In this document: positions 1-11,179 of the stretch, in pieces | Layout: each line of letters begins with the position of its first letter | Position numbering within the stretch: position 1 is the first letter of the stretch | Assembly: GCF_014651015.1 (NCBI RefSeq) | Contig: NZ_BMWB01000017.1 | Span: 62,001 to 126,000 of the forward strand | Length of the DNA: 64,000 nt | Origin: Streptomyces xantholiticus | GTDB lineage: Bacteria > Actinomycetota > Actinomycetes > Streptomycetales > Streptomycetaceae | Reading direction: 5' to 3' | Position numbers and translations under genes: made by a program | The notes under the pieces: generated by a model | What the model was told of the DNA's origin: nothing | The model's input: only the letters and a program-made list of their open reading frames with translations | The model's database searches: none

Positions 1-2
1 CC

Positions 3-2897
3 AATGTCTCCGTCGACCTCGCCTTCACCGACGGCACCTATCTGAGCGAGCTGAAGGCGACCGACTCGCACGGCGGTCTGCTGACCCCCCAGGGCCAGGG
101 CGCCGCCAAGCGGCTGTACGTCAACCAGTGGAACGCCGTCGCCTCCGGCATCGGCACGGTCGCCGCGGGCAGGACGGTCGACCGGATCCTGGTGGGGTAC
201 GACTCCCCCAAGGGGCCGGCCAAGTTCCAGGGCTGGATCGACGACGTGACGATCGCGCCCCAGGCACCCGCGAAGCGGCTCGCGCACCTCTCGGACTACG
301 CCTCCACGACCCGCGGCACCAACTCCAGCGGTTCGTTCTCCCGGGGCAACACCTTCCCGGCCACCGCCGTCCCGCACGGCTTCAACTTCTGGACCCCGGT
401 CACCAACGCCGGGTCCCGGAGCTGGCTGTACGAGTACTCCCGCGGCAACAACGCGGACAACCTGCCCACGGTGCAGGCGTTCAGCACCAGCCATGAGCCG
501 AGCCCCTGGATGGGGGACCGGCAGACCTTCCAGGTGATGCCGTCCGCGGCGGCCGGCACCCCGGACACCTCGCGCACGGCCCGGGCCCTGCCCTTCAAGC
601 ACGAGAACGAGACCGCACGCCCGCACTACTACGGCGTCACCTTCGAGAACGGCCTCAAGGCCGAGATGACGCCCACCGACCACGCGGCGATGATGCGCTT
701 CACCTACCCCGGTGACGACGCGAGCGTGCTCTTCGACAACGTCACCCAGGAGGGCGGCCTCACCCTCGACCCGGCGGCCGGTTCCTTCACCGGCTTCTCG
801 GACGTCAAGAGCGGCCTGTCCACCGGCGCCACACGGCTGTTCGTGTACGGCGTCTTCGACGCGCCGGTCACCGACTCGGCCTCAAAGGGCGTCACCGGCC
901 GGGTCCGCTTCGACGCGGGCCAGGACCGGACCGTCAACCTGCGGATGGCGACCTCGCTGATCAGCGTGGACCAGGCGAAGAAGAACCTCGCCGACGAAAT
1001 CCCGGCCGGGACCCGCTTCGAGAAGGTCCGGGGCAAGGCGCAGGACGCCTGGGACGACATCCTCGGCAAGGTCGAGGTCGAGGGCGCCACCCACGACCAG
1101 CTGGTCACGCTCTACTCCAGCCTCTACCGGCTCTACCTCTACCCGAACTCGGGCTTCGAGAACACCGGCACCAAGCAGAGGCCCGATTACCGGTACGCCA
1201 GCCCGTTCTCGCCGATGACCGGTCCCGACACCCCGACCCGTACCGGCGCGAAGATCGTCGAGGGCAAGGTGTACGTCAACAACGGCTTCTGGGACACGTA
1301 CCGCACGACCTGGCCCGCGTACTCCTTCCTCACCCCGAAGAAGGCGGGCGAGCTGGTCGACGGCTTCGTCCAGCAGTACAAGGACGGTGGCTGGATCTCC
1401 CGCTGGTCCTCCCCCGGCTACGCCGACCTGATGACGGGCACCAGCTCGGACGTGGCCTTCGCCGACGCGTACGTCAAGGGTGTCGACTTCGACGCCGAGG
1501 CGGCGTACGAGGCGGCACTGAAGAACGCCACCGTCGTGCCCCCGTCCTCCGGTGTCGGCCGCAAGGGCATGGAGACCTCGCCGTTCCTCGGCTACGCCTC
1601 CACCTCGACCCATGAGGGCCTGTCCTGGTCGCTGGAGGGCTACCTCAACGACTACGGCCTCGCCGAGATGGGCCGGGCGCTCTACAAGACGACGAAGAAC
1701 CCCCGCTACAAGGAGGAGTCGGAGTACTTCCTGGGCCGGGCGCAGGGCTACGTCGACCTCTTCGACTCGAAGGCCGGATTCTTCCAGGGCCGCAGCCCGA
1801 AGGGCGACTGGCGGGTGCCGAGCGAGAAGTACGACCCGCGGGTGTGGGGCTACGACTACACGGAGACCAACGGCTGGGGCTACGCGTTCACCGCTCCGCA
1901 GGACAGCCGCGGTCTGGCCAACCTCTACGGCGGCCGCTCCGGCCTCGGCGAGAAGCTCGACTCCTACTTCACCACGCCCGAGACGGCGTCCCCCGAGTTC
2001 GTCGGCTCGTACGGCTCCGTCATCCACGAGATGACCGAGGCGCGTGACGTCCGGATGGGCATGTACGGCCACTCCAACCAGGTCGCCCACCACGCGACGT
2101 ACATGTACAACGCGGCTTCGCAGCCGTGGAAGACCCAGGAGAAGGTCCGCGAGGTCCTCTCCCGCCTCTACACCGGCAGCGAGATCGGGCAGGGCTACCA
2201 CGGCGACGAGGACAACGGCGAGCAGTCGGCCTGGTACCTCTTCTCCGCGCTCGGGTTCTATCCGCTGGTCATGGGCAGCGGCGAGTACGCCATCGGCTCG
2301 CCCCTGTTCACCAGGGCGACCGTGCACCTGGAGGGCGGCCGCGAGCTGGTCGTGAAGGCCCCGAAGAACAGCGCGGAGAACATCTACGTGCAGGACCTGA
2401 GGGTCAACGGCAAGAAGTGGAACTCCACCGCGCTGCGGCACGAGGTCATCGCCAAGGGTGGCACGTTGCAGTTCGACATGGGTCCGAAGCCGTCCACCTG
2501 GGGCACGGGCAGGAACGCCGCCCCCGTCTCCATCACCCAGGACGACGAGAAGCCCACGCCGCGCCACGACGTGATCCCCGCGGGCGGTCCGCTGTTCGAC
2601 AACTCCTCCGGCACGTCGGCGGCGTTCTCCTCGGTCGACCTGCCGGTCGCCGCGGCGGCGAAGGCGGTGCAGTACACGCTCACCTCCGCCGCGAGGGACA
2701 AGGCCTGCTCGGGCTGGGTGCTGCAGGGCTCCGCCGACGGCACGTCGTGGACGGACCTGGACAAGCGGTCGGGCGAGTCCTTCGACTGGGACAGGCAGAC
2801 CCGGGTGTTCAGCGTGGAGCGGCCGGGCTCGTACGAGCACTACCGGCTGGTGGCCACGGGTGAGGCGACGCTCGCGGAGGTCGAGCTGATCTCCTGA
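3..2897 (+). CDS. GH92 alpha-1,2-mannosidase, 5'-truncated by window edge
   Basis: Secreted-type glycoside hydrolase family 92 exo-mannosidase that would trim alpha-1,2-linked mannose from yeast mannan or glycoproteins. The reading frame is already open at base 3, so the N-terminus and any signal peptide lie outside the window. Visible parts: a carbohydrate-binding-like beta-sandwich end (about the first 85 codons), the GH92 N-domain starting near DYASTTRGT, and the catalytic domain with HEMTEARDVRMGMYGHSNQ and GDEDNGEQSAWYLFSALGFY, which carry the family's acidic catalytic residues and calcium site. The last 100 residues form an F5/8 (discoidin)-like carbohydrate-binding module. The sequence matches the family well throughout. 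A hairpin terminator follows the stop. Family assignment is firm; the exact linkage preference is inferred. Confidence 0.93.
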   Translation, partial: NVSVDLAFTDGTYLSELKATDSHGGLLTPQGQGAAKRLYVNQWNAVASGIGTVAAGRTVDRILVGYDSPKGPAKFQGWIDDVTIAPQAPAKRLAHLSDYASTTRGTNSSGSFSRGNTFPATAVPHGFNFWTPVTNAGSRSWLYEYSRGNNADNLPTVQAFSTSHEPSPWMGDRQTFQVMPSAAAGTPDTSRTARALPFKHENETARPHYYGVTFENGLKAEMTPTDHAAMMRFTYPGDDASVLFDNVTQEGGLTLDPAAGSFTGFSDVKSGLSTGATRLFVYGVFDAPVTDSASKGVTGRVRFDAGQDRTVNLRMATSLISVDQAKKNLADEIPAGTRFEKVRGKAQDAWDDILGKVEVEGATHDQLVTLYSSLYRLYLYPNSGFENTGTKQRPDYRYASPFSPMTGPDTPTRTGAKIVEGKVYVNNGFWDTYRTTWPAYSFLTPKKAGELVDGFVQQYKDGGWISRWSSPGYADLMTGTSSDVAFADAYVKGVDFDAEAAYEAALKNATVVPPSSGVGRKGMETSPFLGYASTSTHEGLSWSLEGYLNDYGLAEMGRALYKTTKNPRYKEESEYFLGRAQGYVDLFDSKAGFFQGRSPKGDWRVPSEKYDPRVWGYDYTETNGWGYAFTAPQDSRGLANLYGGRSGLGEKLDSYFTTPETASPEFVGSYGSVIHEMTEARDVRMGMYGHSNQVAHHATYMYNAASQPWKTQEKVREVLSRLYTGSEIGQGYHGDEDNGEQSAWYLFSALGFYPLVMGSGEYAIGSPLFTRATVHLEGGRELVVKAPKNSAENIYVQDLRVNGKKWNSTALRHEVIAKGGTLQFDMGPKPSTWGTGRNAAPVSITQDDEKPTPRHDVIPAGGPLFDNSSGTSAAFSSVDLPVAAAAKAVQYTLTSAARDKACSGWVLQGSADGTSWTDLDKRSGESFDWDRQTRVFSVERPGSYEHYRLVATGEATLAEVELIS

Positions 2898-2914
2898 GCG
2901 GTCGGGCGAACGGC

Positions 2915-2949
2915 GGGCGGGCGCGGGTCCACGGACCTTGCGCCCGCCC
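2915..2949 (+). terminator. Hairpin terminator after the GH92 gene
   Basis: GGGCGGGCGC pairs perfectly with GCGCCCGCCC across a 15-base loop, starting 17 bases after the mannosidase stop. There is no U-tract, as usual for Streptomyces. Confidence 0.65.
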
Positions 2950-2957
2950 TTCGTCGT

Positions 2958-2981
2958 CGGTCCGGCCTGCAGGCCGGACCG
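2958..2981. terminator. 24-base perfect palindrome between convergent genes
   Basis: The arms CGGTCCGGCCTG and CAGGCCGGACCG abut with no spacer. The palindrome lies between the convergent GH92 and acnA genes and probably supports bidirectional termination. Confidence 0.5.
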
Positions 2982-3057
2982 CTCACCGCGGGTGAAGCCG
3001 GCCCGGCGGCGGCGCGCTGTGAGCGTCTTGGGCACGGCCCTGCCGGAACACGGCGAA

Positions 3058-3087
3058 GGCCGCCACCCCCGTGCGGGGGTGGCGGCC
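3058..3087 (-). terminator. Hairpin terminator of acnA
   Basis: A 13-base-pair perfect stem (GGCCGCCACCCCC with GGGGGTGGCGGCC) closes on a GTGC loop 24 bases past the aconitase stop. It is a strong intrinsic terminator candidate for leftward transcription. Confidence 0.75.
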
Positions 3088-3110
3088 CGGCCGACCGGAC
3101 GTACCGGACG

Positions 3111-5828
<2,718 letters not shown>

Positions 5829-5895
5829 GACAGTCTCCTTCATCAATGTGCGCGTACTACCTCAATGCTGCCGCCCCGGCTCCTCGCCGATCCGC

Positions 5896-5914
5896 TAAGG
5901 TAAGGCTTAGTTAG
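5896..5914. promoter_or_regulatory. Iron-box-like sequence upstream of acnA
   Basis: TAAGGTAAGGCTTAGTTAG matches the 19-base DmdR/IdeR/DtxR-type iron box (TTAGGTTAGGCTAACCTAA) at 13 positions, mainly in the left half and centre. It lies between the MarR-type palindrome and the aconitase start. Iron control of an Fe-S enzyme is plausible, but the right half is poor. Confidence 0.3.
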
Positions 5915-5957
5915 GTAACCCTTACCGAGTGGCGGCTTGCGGTACGCCTTCGGCAGA

Positions 5958-5975
5958 TATCTCGATGTCGAGATA
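5958..5975. promoter_or_regulatory. MarR/TamR-type operator upstream of acnA
   Basis: TATCTCGATGTCGAGATA is a perfect 8+8 inverted repeat with a TG centre, about 130 bases upstream of the acnA start. TamR, a MarR-family regulator of Streptomyces coelicolor, controls aconitase and other central-metabolism genes through inverted repeats of this general kind. Assignment to TamR is inferred; the palindrome itself is certain. Confidence 0.6.
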
Positions 5976-6057
5976 ACTCTAGTACATGACCGCCGAGAGG
6001 TCATGCCCGGACACCCCCCGGCCCGGTGTCGGCCGGTCGGGGGGCAACGAGGCACGC

Positions 6058-6270
6058 CTACAGGCCGGCGTCGGGGTCGTCGGCGAGGACGGTCAGGTCG
6101 GCGCGGTGCCCGACGGCGAGCCGGCCCGCCTCGTGCTCCTCGCCCGCCGCGCGGGCGGAGCCCGCCGTCATGGCCTGAAGCGCCTGCAGAGCGGTGAGCG
6201 CCTGCTCCGGCTGGTGCGGCGGCCGGCTCAGGTCACGGCTGGGGCGGTGGTGACGGGCACCGGCCATGAC
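6058..6270 (-). pseudogene. C-terminal remnant of an amidohydrolase
   Basis: The minus strand reads LTALQALQAMTAGSARAAG, then GRLAVGHRADLTVLADDPDA, then a TAG stop. This is the typical C-terminal signature of metal-dependent amidohydrolases (YtcJ/imidazolonepropionase type). Only about 50-60 recognisable residues remain. The upstream part of the frame loses similarity and no start or metal-binding HxH motif is present. It is interpreted as the 3' stump of a deleted gene. Confidence 0.6.
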
Positions 6271-6302
6271 ACCGAGCGGCAGGTGGGCGCGATCGGCCAG
6301 TC

Positions 6303-6430
6303 GCCGCGTCGACCTCGCCCTGCCCGCCGGCATGGTCGTCGTCTCCGCCCTCTACGCGGCCCTGATACGGCGCTCTCTTCACGCTCTCGGCGATTCGGTG
6401 CCGGCCCGCTCCGGGCACAGCGCCGGCTGA
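6303..6430 (+). pseudogene. C-terminal remnant of a membrane transporter
   Basis: The plus strand encodes RRVDLALPAGMVVVSALYAA followed by a short charged tail and a TGA stop at 6428-6430. This resembles the last transmembrane helix and tail of nucleobase:cation symporter-1 (cytosine/allantoin permease) proteins. There is no start codon context or upstream transporter body. It lies head-to-head with the amidohydrolase stump, a pairing typical of purine/pyrimidine catabolic loci. The permease identity is tentative. Confidence 0.35.
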
Positions 6431-6491
6431 CGACCCGGGGCCGACCGAAATCGGGTTGACGGGCACCGCGCCCAGCGGTTTGGCTCGCCGG

Positions 6492-7385
6492 ATGCGACCC
6501 GACGGCACGGCCATCGACGTATCCCTGGTGCGCGCGCTGCTCGCCGCCCAGTTCCCGCAGTGGTCCGGCCTGCCTGTCACCCGGGTCGGCTCCGCGGGCA
6601 CCTCCAACACCATGTACCGGCTCGGTGACGACATGGTCGTACGGCTCCCCCGCTCCGCCGGGTCCGCCGACGACGTCGAGAAGGAGCACCGGTGGCTTCC
6701 GCGGCTCGCCCCGGCGCTGCCGGTGGCGGTCCCGGCACCCCTGGGCAAGGGGAGCCCGGCGGAAGGCTTCCCCTGGCAGTGGTCCGTCTACCGGTGGCTC
6801 GAGGGCGAGAACCCGGCGGTAGGGCGGGTCGCTGAGCCGGTGCGACTCGCCCGGGAGCTCGCGGAGTTCGCCGCGGCGCTGCAGGATGCCGACCCGGCCG
6901 GCGGGCCCCCTTCGTACCGCAGCGAACCACTCGCCTCGCGGGACGCGCTCACGCGCGAGGCGATCGCGGACCTCGCCGGGGATCTCGACGCAGGACGGGC
7001 CCTGACGGTGTGGGAGGCGGCTCTCGCGGCGCCCCCGTGGCACGGTCCGAAGGTGTGGATCCACGCGGACCTGCAACCCGGGAACCTGCTGCTGGACCGG
7101 GGCAGGCTGAGTGCCGTCATCGACTTCGGGTGCCTCGGCCTCGGCGAGCCCGCCGTCGACCTGCTGCCTGCGTGGTACGTCCTGCCGGCGGCGGCGCGTG
7201 ACGTCTTCCGCGACGAACTGGGCACCGACGAGGCCACCTGGGCGCGGGGGCGGGGCTGGGCCCTGTCGGTCGCTCTGATGGAGCTGCGCCACTACCGGGA
7301 GACGAACCCGGTGATGGCGACGATCGCGCGTCACGTCATCGGCGAGGTCCTGGTCCAGCCCGCACGTGCTCAGGCGCGGAGGTAG
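6492..7385 (+). CDS. Aminoglycoside-phosphotransferase-like small-molecule kinase
   Basis: Cytoplasmic APH/choline-kinase-fold enzyme predicted to phosphorylate a small hydroxylated compound with ATP. From the ATG at 6492 it has 297 residues, usual for the family. The catalytic loop WIHADLQPGNLLL supplies the Asp and Asn, and the DFG-equivalent is AVIDFGCLGLGEPAVDLLPA. The glycine-rich N-lobe (SAGTSNTMYRLGDDMVVRLP) is present. A TTG at 6456 in the same frame is an alternative start without clear support. The gene ends 16 bases inside the convergent response regulator. Similar genes in Streptomyces are annotated as aminoglycoside phosphotransferases, but a true resistance role cannot be claimed from sequence. 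Confidence 0.85.
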   Translation: MRPDGTAIDVSLVRALLAAQFPQWSGLPVTRVGSAGTSNTMYRLGDDMVVRLPRSAGSADDVEKEHRWLPRLAPALPVAVPAPLGKGSPAEGFPWQWSVYRWLEGENPAVGRVAEPVRLARELAEFAAALQDADPAGGPPSYRSEPLASRDALTREAIADLAGDLDAGRALTVWEAALAAPPWHGPKVWIHADLQPGNLLLDRGRLSAVIDFGCLGLGEPAVDLLPAWYVLPAAARDVFRDELGTDEATWARGRGWALSVALMELRHYRETNPVMATIARHVIGEVLVQPARAQARR

Positions 7386-8023
7386 GCCGGCACCGCCAGG
7401 ACCCGGCGGTGGGTCTCGTCCGCCGGTGGCAGGTCCAGCTTGGCGAGGATGGAGCCGATGTGCTTGCCCACCGCCGCCTCGGAGACGACCAGCCGGCGGG
7501 CGATCGCGTTGTTGGACTTCCCCTCCGCGACCAGCCCGAGCACCTCGCGCTCACGCGGGGTCAGACGCTCCAGCGGATCGCGGCGGCGGCGGATCAGCTG
7601 CCTGACCACCTCGGGGTCGACGACCGTGCCACCCGCGGCGACGTCCTGCAGTGCGGCGTGGAACTCCTCGACCTGGCCCACCCGGTCCTTCAGCAGGTAG
7701 CCCACCCCGGCACCGTCCCCGGAGTCGAGGAGCTCGGAGGCGTAGGTGCGCTGGACGTACTGGCTGAGGACGAGCAGCGGGAGGGACGGCTGCTCGGTAC
7801 GGAGCCTTACCGCTGCCTGCATGCCCTCGTCCTGGAAGCCCGGCGGCATCGGCACATCGGTGACGACGATGTCCGGCGAGTGCTCGGCGACCGCGGCCGT
7901 CAGCGCGTCGGCGTCATCGACCGCTGCGACGACCTGGTGGCCGAAGCGGCCCAGCAGTGCGATCAGCCCTTCGCGCAGCAGGACGCTGTCCTCGGCCAGC
8001 ACTACGCGAAGCGCTCGGTCCAC
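7370..8023 (-). CDS. LuxR/NarL-family response regulator
   Basis: DNA-binding response regulator of a two-component system, 217 residues from GTG 8023. The receiver domain has the acidic pair ED at residues 11-12, phospho-acceptor Asp56 in the VVTDVPMPP segment (Pro replaces the usual Arg after DV) and the Lys of LLKDRVG. The C-terminal LuxR HTH follows (LTPREREVLGLVAEGKSNNAIARRL). The GTG was chosen because VDRALRVVLAEDS then begins like the family and overlaps the ancestral kinase stop at 8002 by 22 bases, a usual kinase-regulator coupling. An in-frame ATG at 8089 would add 22 unrelated residues. Its partner kinase gene is broken, so it may be orphaned or take phosphate from elsewhere. Confidence 0.88.
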   Translation of the reverse strand: MDRALRVVLAEDSVLLREGLIALLGRFGHQVVAAVDDADALTAAVAEHSPDIVVTDVPMPPGFQDEGMQAAVRLRTEQPSLPLLVLSQYVQRTYASELLDSGDGAGVGYLLKDRVGQVEEFHAALQDVAAGGTVVDPEVVRQLIRRRRDPLERLTPREREVLGLVAEGKSNNAIARRLVVSEAAVGKHIGSILAKLDLPPADETHRRVLAVPAYLRA

Positions 8024-9292
8024 TCGCAAGGGATCTCCACACGCAGCAGGGTCGGTCCACCGGGCGGGCTCGACAGGGAGATTCTGCATCGAGCACCGAC
8101 ACCCGGTCGGCGAGCCCGGTCAGCCCGCTGCCCTTGGCGGCTTCGGCGCCGCCCCTGCCGTCGTCGCGCACCTCGATGGCCAGCCGCCCGTACTCGTACT
8201 TGCCGGCGACCTCGGCGCGGGTCGCGCCGCTGTGCTTGCCGATGTTCGCGAGTGCCTCACGGACCACGAAGTACCCGGCGGACTCGACGGCTTCGGGCAG
8301 CCGCCCGGGCAGGTCGACGACGACGTCCACCGGAACGGCCGACCGGTCCGCCGCGTCGGCGACGGCGGCGCCGAGGCCGTGGTCGGCGAGGACCTTCGGG
8401 TGGATGCCCCGGATCAGCTCGCGCAACTCCTCGAGGGCCTTGCCCGCCTCGTCGTGGGCCTTGGCGAGTTGGTCGGCGAGCGGCCCCGGCGGTGCGTCGA
8501 GGCGGGCCAGGCCCAGGGTCATGGTGAGCGCGACCAGGCGCTGCTGGGCGCCGTCGTGCAGGTCACGTTCGATACTGCGCCGCTCCGCTTCGAAGGCGTC
8601 CACCAACCGGACCCGGGAGCGCACGAGTTCCTCGACCCGCGCGCCCGGTTCCTCCGGCGGAGCGACCAGCATCCGGGTCAGCTCGGCGCGGCCCCAGGCC
8701 ATGACGCCGAGCACGTAGCCGCCGACCGCGAGCAGCGGCACCCCCGCGGCCGCGGCGCCGAACGCCTCCGGCCAGGACGTGGCGAGCCAGGTCTTCAGCA
8801 CCCGGACCTCCTCACCTCCGCCCACCGTGGCCATCAGCACCGGTGTGCTGATCAGCGCCACTGGCACGCCGACCGCGAGGACCGCTGCCAGCAGGTCCAA
8901 CGGCCACAGCAGGGTCGCGAACGCCAGGGTGTGGCCGAGCTGCCAGGCCGCGGGCTCCCGCAGCCGGGTGCGGCCCATGCCTTCAGCCCCGGTTGCACCG
9001 GTTCGACGTGCGGCGTCGGGGCGGGTCTGCGGTCCACCAGCCGCAGTCGGCGGCGTTCCAGTGCGGCCACCGGCAGCCCGGCGAAGACCTGCATCACGAG
9101 CAGCGGCAGTCCGATCAGGAACACCGCGAGCGCGCCGCCCACCGCCACGCCGAGGAGGAGCACCACCAGGACCACGATGCCGACCGGCGCGCTGCTGAGG
9201 AGGTAACCGGCCGCCCGCCAGGGCCAGGCCGAGAGCAGGAAGCCGGGTCGCGCCAGGGCCTGCCGCAGGTTGAGGGGACGCATGCGGGTCAC
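8002..9292 (-). pseudogene. Sensor histidine kinase with two single-base frameshifts
   Basis: NarL-type partner of the adjacent regulator. The N-terminal putative-sensor membrane domain (PGFLLSAWPWRAAGYLL; several helices) reads in one frame to about 8980. The rest continues in a second frame: REPAAWQLGHTLAF, further helices, then the HisKA_3 box VDAFEAERRSIERDLHDGAQ and the ATPase N/G boxes ending GSGLTGLADRVSVLD. Near 8084 the frame shifts again; the native tail (ISLSSPPGGPTLLRVEIPCE) continues in a third frame to a TAG at 8002. Restoring one base near 8980 and one near 8084 gives a complete kinase. Both lesions are apparent single-base losses next to G/C runs, so sequencing error is a serious alternative to real decay. 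Confidence 0.8.
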
Positions 9293-9342
9293 GGTAGAAG
9301 CCGGGCGGTGACGGGAGCCATCGGCCAGGGCGCAGGGAACGG

Positions 9343-9360
9343 GGTAGGGCAGGCCCTACC
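9343..9360. promoter_or_regulatory. Inverted repeat upstream of the two-component genes
   Basis: GGTAGGGCAGGCCCTACC is a perfect 8+8 palindrome with an AG centre, 51 bases before the kinase start. It is a candidate autoregulatory site for the NarL-type regulator. Confidence 0.45.
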
Positions 9361-9525
9361 GTCCGCCATGCTACTTATTGACCTTTATTTACCGATTGTT
9401 CCGCCCGTCGCGGTCGCCCTCCGTTTGCCGGGCGCGTTCGGATCGCCGAGCATCGAGAACAGGCTCTGCGCACCACCGGGGGCATGACGGGACGTCACTC
9501 CAATGGCCCACCTCTCCGCGAGCCC

Positions 9526-9541
9526 ATCTCATATGTGAGAT
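9526..9541. promoter_or_regulatory. Palindrome just upstream of the HTH-MurA gene
   Basis: ATCTCATATGTGAGAT has 6+6 symmetric arms and ends 12 bases before the start codon, overlapping the expected promoter/RBS zone. The downstream protein carries an Xre-type HTH, so an autorepressor operator is the simplest reading. This is inferred. Confidence 0.55.
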
Positions 9542-9553
9542 AGCCTCCAGGGC

Positions 9554-11083
9554 ATGGCAGACGACTACCTCGTACGCATCGGCAAGCTCATCCGTGACGC
9601 CCGTCAACATCGCGGCTGGACACAGACGCAGCTTGCCGAAGCGCTCGGCACCAGCCAGAGCGCGGTCAACCGCATCGAGCGCGGCAATCAGAACATCAGC
9701 CTTGAGATGATCGCGCGGATCGGTGAGGCGCTCGACAGCGAGATCGTCTCCCTAGGCTACGCCGGCCCCATGCATCTGCGGGTCGTCGGCGGCCGCCGGC
9801 TCTCCGGCTCCATCGACGTCAAGACGAGCAAGAACGCCTGTGTGGCGCTTCTGTGCGGTTCGCTGCTCAACAAGGGACGTACGGTGCTGCGCCGCGTCGC
9901 CCGGATCGAAGAGGTCTACCGGCTGCTGGAGGTCCTCGGCTCCATCGGCGTGCGCACCCGCTGGATCAACGACGGGCACGACCTGGAAATCGTGCCGCCG
10001 GCCGGGCTCGACATGGACTCGATGGACGTCGAGGCCGCCCGCAGGACCCGGTCCATCATCATGTTCCTCGGTCCGCTGCTGCACCGGATGGACAACTTCC
10101 GTCTGCCGTACGCCGGAGGCTGCGACCTGGGAACGCGCACCATCGAACCGCACATGATCGCCCTGCGCCGCTTCGGCCTCGACATCACCGCGACGGAGGG
10201 CATCTACCACGCCGTGGTGGACCGTTCCGTCGCCCCCGGCCGCCCGATCGTGCTGACCGAACGCGGCGACACGGTGACCGAGAACGCGCTGCTGGCCGCC
10301 GCCCGGTACGACGGCGTCACCGTCATCCGCAACGCGTCCTCCAACTACATGGTCCAGGACCTGTGCTTCTTCCTGGAGGCGCTCGGCGTCAAGGTGGAGG
10401 GCGTCGGCACGACGACGCTCACCGTGCACGGCGTCCCGAACATCGACGTCGACGTCGACTACTCCCCCTCAGAGGACCCCGTCGAGGCGATGAGCCTGCT
10501 GGCCGCCGCCGTCGTCACCGAGTCGGAGCTGACGATCCGCCGGGTGCCGATCGAGTTCCTCGAGATCGAACTGTCGGTGCTCGAGGAGATGGGCCTCGAC
10601 CACGACCGCACCGCCGAGTACCCCGCGGACAACGGACGGACCCGGCTGGTGGACCTGACGGTGCACCCCTCCAAGCTGGAGGCACCCATCGACAAGATCC
10701 ATCCGATGCCGTTCCCCGGCCTGAACATCGACAACGTGCCCTTCTTCGCGGCGATCGCGGCCGTCGCGCAGGGCCAGACCCTGATCCACGACTGGGTCTA
10801 CGACAATCGCGCGATCTACCTGACCGATCTGAACCGCCTGGGCGGCCGCCTCCAACTCCTCGACCCGCATCGTGTACTGGTCGAGGGCCCGACCCGCTGG
10901 CGCGCCGCGGAGATGATGTGCCCGCCCGCCCTGCGCCCGGCGGTGGTCGTACTCCTGGCGATGATGGCGGCCGACGGCACGTCGGTACTGCGCAATGTGT
11001 ACGTGATCAACCGTGGCTACGAGGACCTGGCGGAGCGGCTGAACTCGGTGGGCGCGCAGATCGAGATCTTCCGCGACATTTGA
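9554..11083 (+). CDS. HTH-fused UDP-N-acetylglucosamine 1-carboxyvinyltransferase (MurA paralogue)
   Basis: MurA-type enzyme that transfers enolpyruvyl from PEP to UDP-GlcNAc, the first committed step of peptidoglycan synthesis, preceded by a DNA-binding domain. Residues 1-70 form an Xre-type HTH (GWTQTQLAEALGTSQSAVNR). Residues 72-509 form the EPT barrel. The substrate Lys-Asn pair is kept (TSKNA, residues 91-95) and the PEP-reactive Cys is Cys190 in PYAGGCDLGT, so catalysis is probably intact. This architecture is conserved in Streptomyces beside aconitase. The second, canonical murA lies elsewhere in such genomes. A palindrome sits immediately upstream. Whether the HTH senses cell-wall precursors is inference. 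Confidence 0.9.
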   Translation: MADDYLVRIGKLIRDARQHRGWTQTQLAEALGTSQSAVNRIERGNQNISLEMIARIGEALDSEIVSLGYAGPMHLRVVGGRRLSGSIDVKTSKNACVALLCGSLLNKGRTVLRRVARIEEVYRLLEVLGSIGVRTRWINDGHDLEIVPPAGLDMDSMDVEAARRTRSIIMFLGPLLHRMDNFRLPYAGGCDLGTRTIEPHMIALRRFGLDITATEGIYHAVVDRSVAPGRPIVLTERGDTVTENALLAAARYDGVTVIRNASSNYMVQDLCFFLEALGVKVEGVGTTTLTVHGVPNIDVDVDYSPSEDPVEAMSLLAAAVVTESELTIRRVPIEFLEIELSVLEEMGLDHDRTAEYPADNGRTRLVDLTVHPSKLEAPIDKIHPMPFPGLNIDNVPFFAAIAAVAQGQTLIHDWVYDNRAIYLTDLNRLGGRLQLLDPHRVLVEGPTRWRAAEMMCPPALRPAVVVLLAMMAADGTSVLRNVYVINRGYEDLAERLNSVGAQIEIFRDI

Positions 11084-11179
11084 CGCATCCGCAGGTCAGG
11101 AGGCGCTTTCTCCCTTCTGGGCCGTCTGGGGGCCGTCGGCCGTGTCATCGCTCTTGCGGAAGACACGGTCGACGGCCCT

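Noticed and set aside
882..3035. 717-codon open frame on the minus strand
   Set aside because: Antisense shadow of the GH92 gene, with no domain and with Arg/Val/Leu-rich composition.
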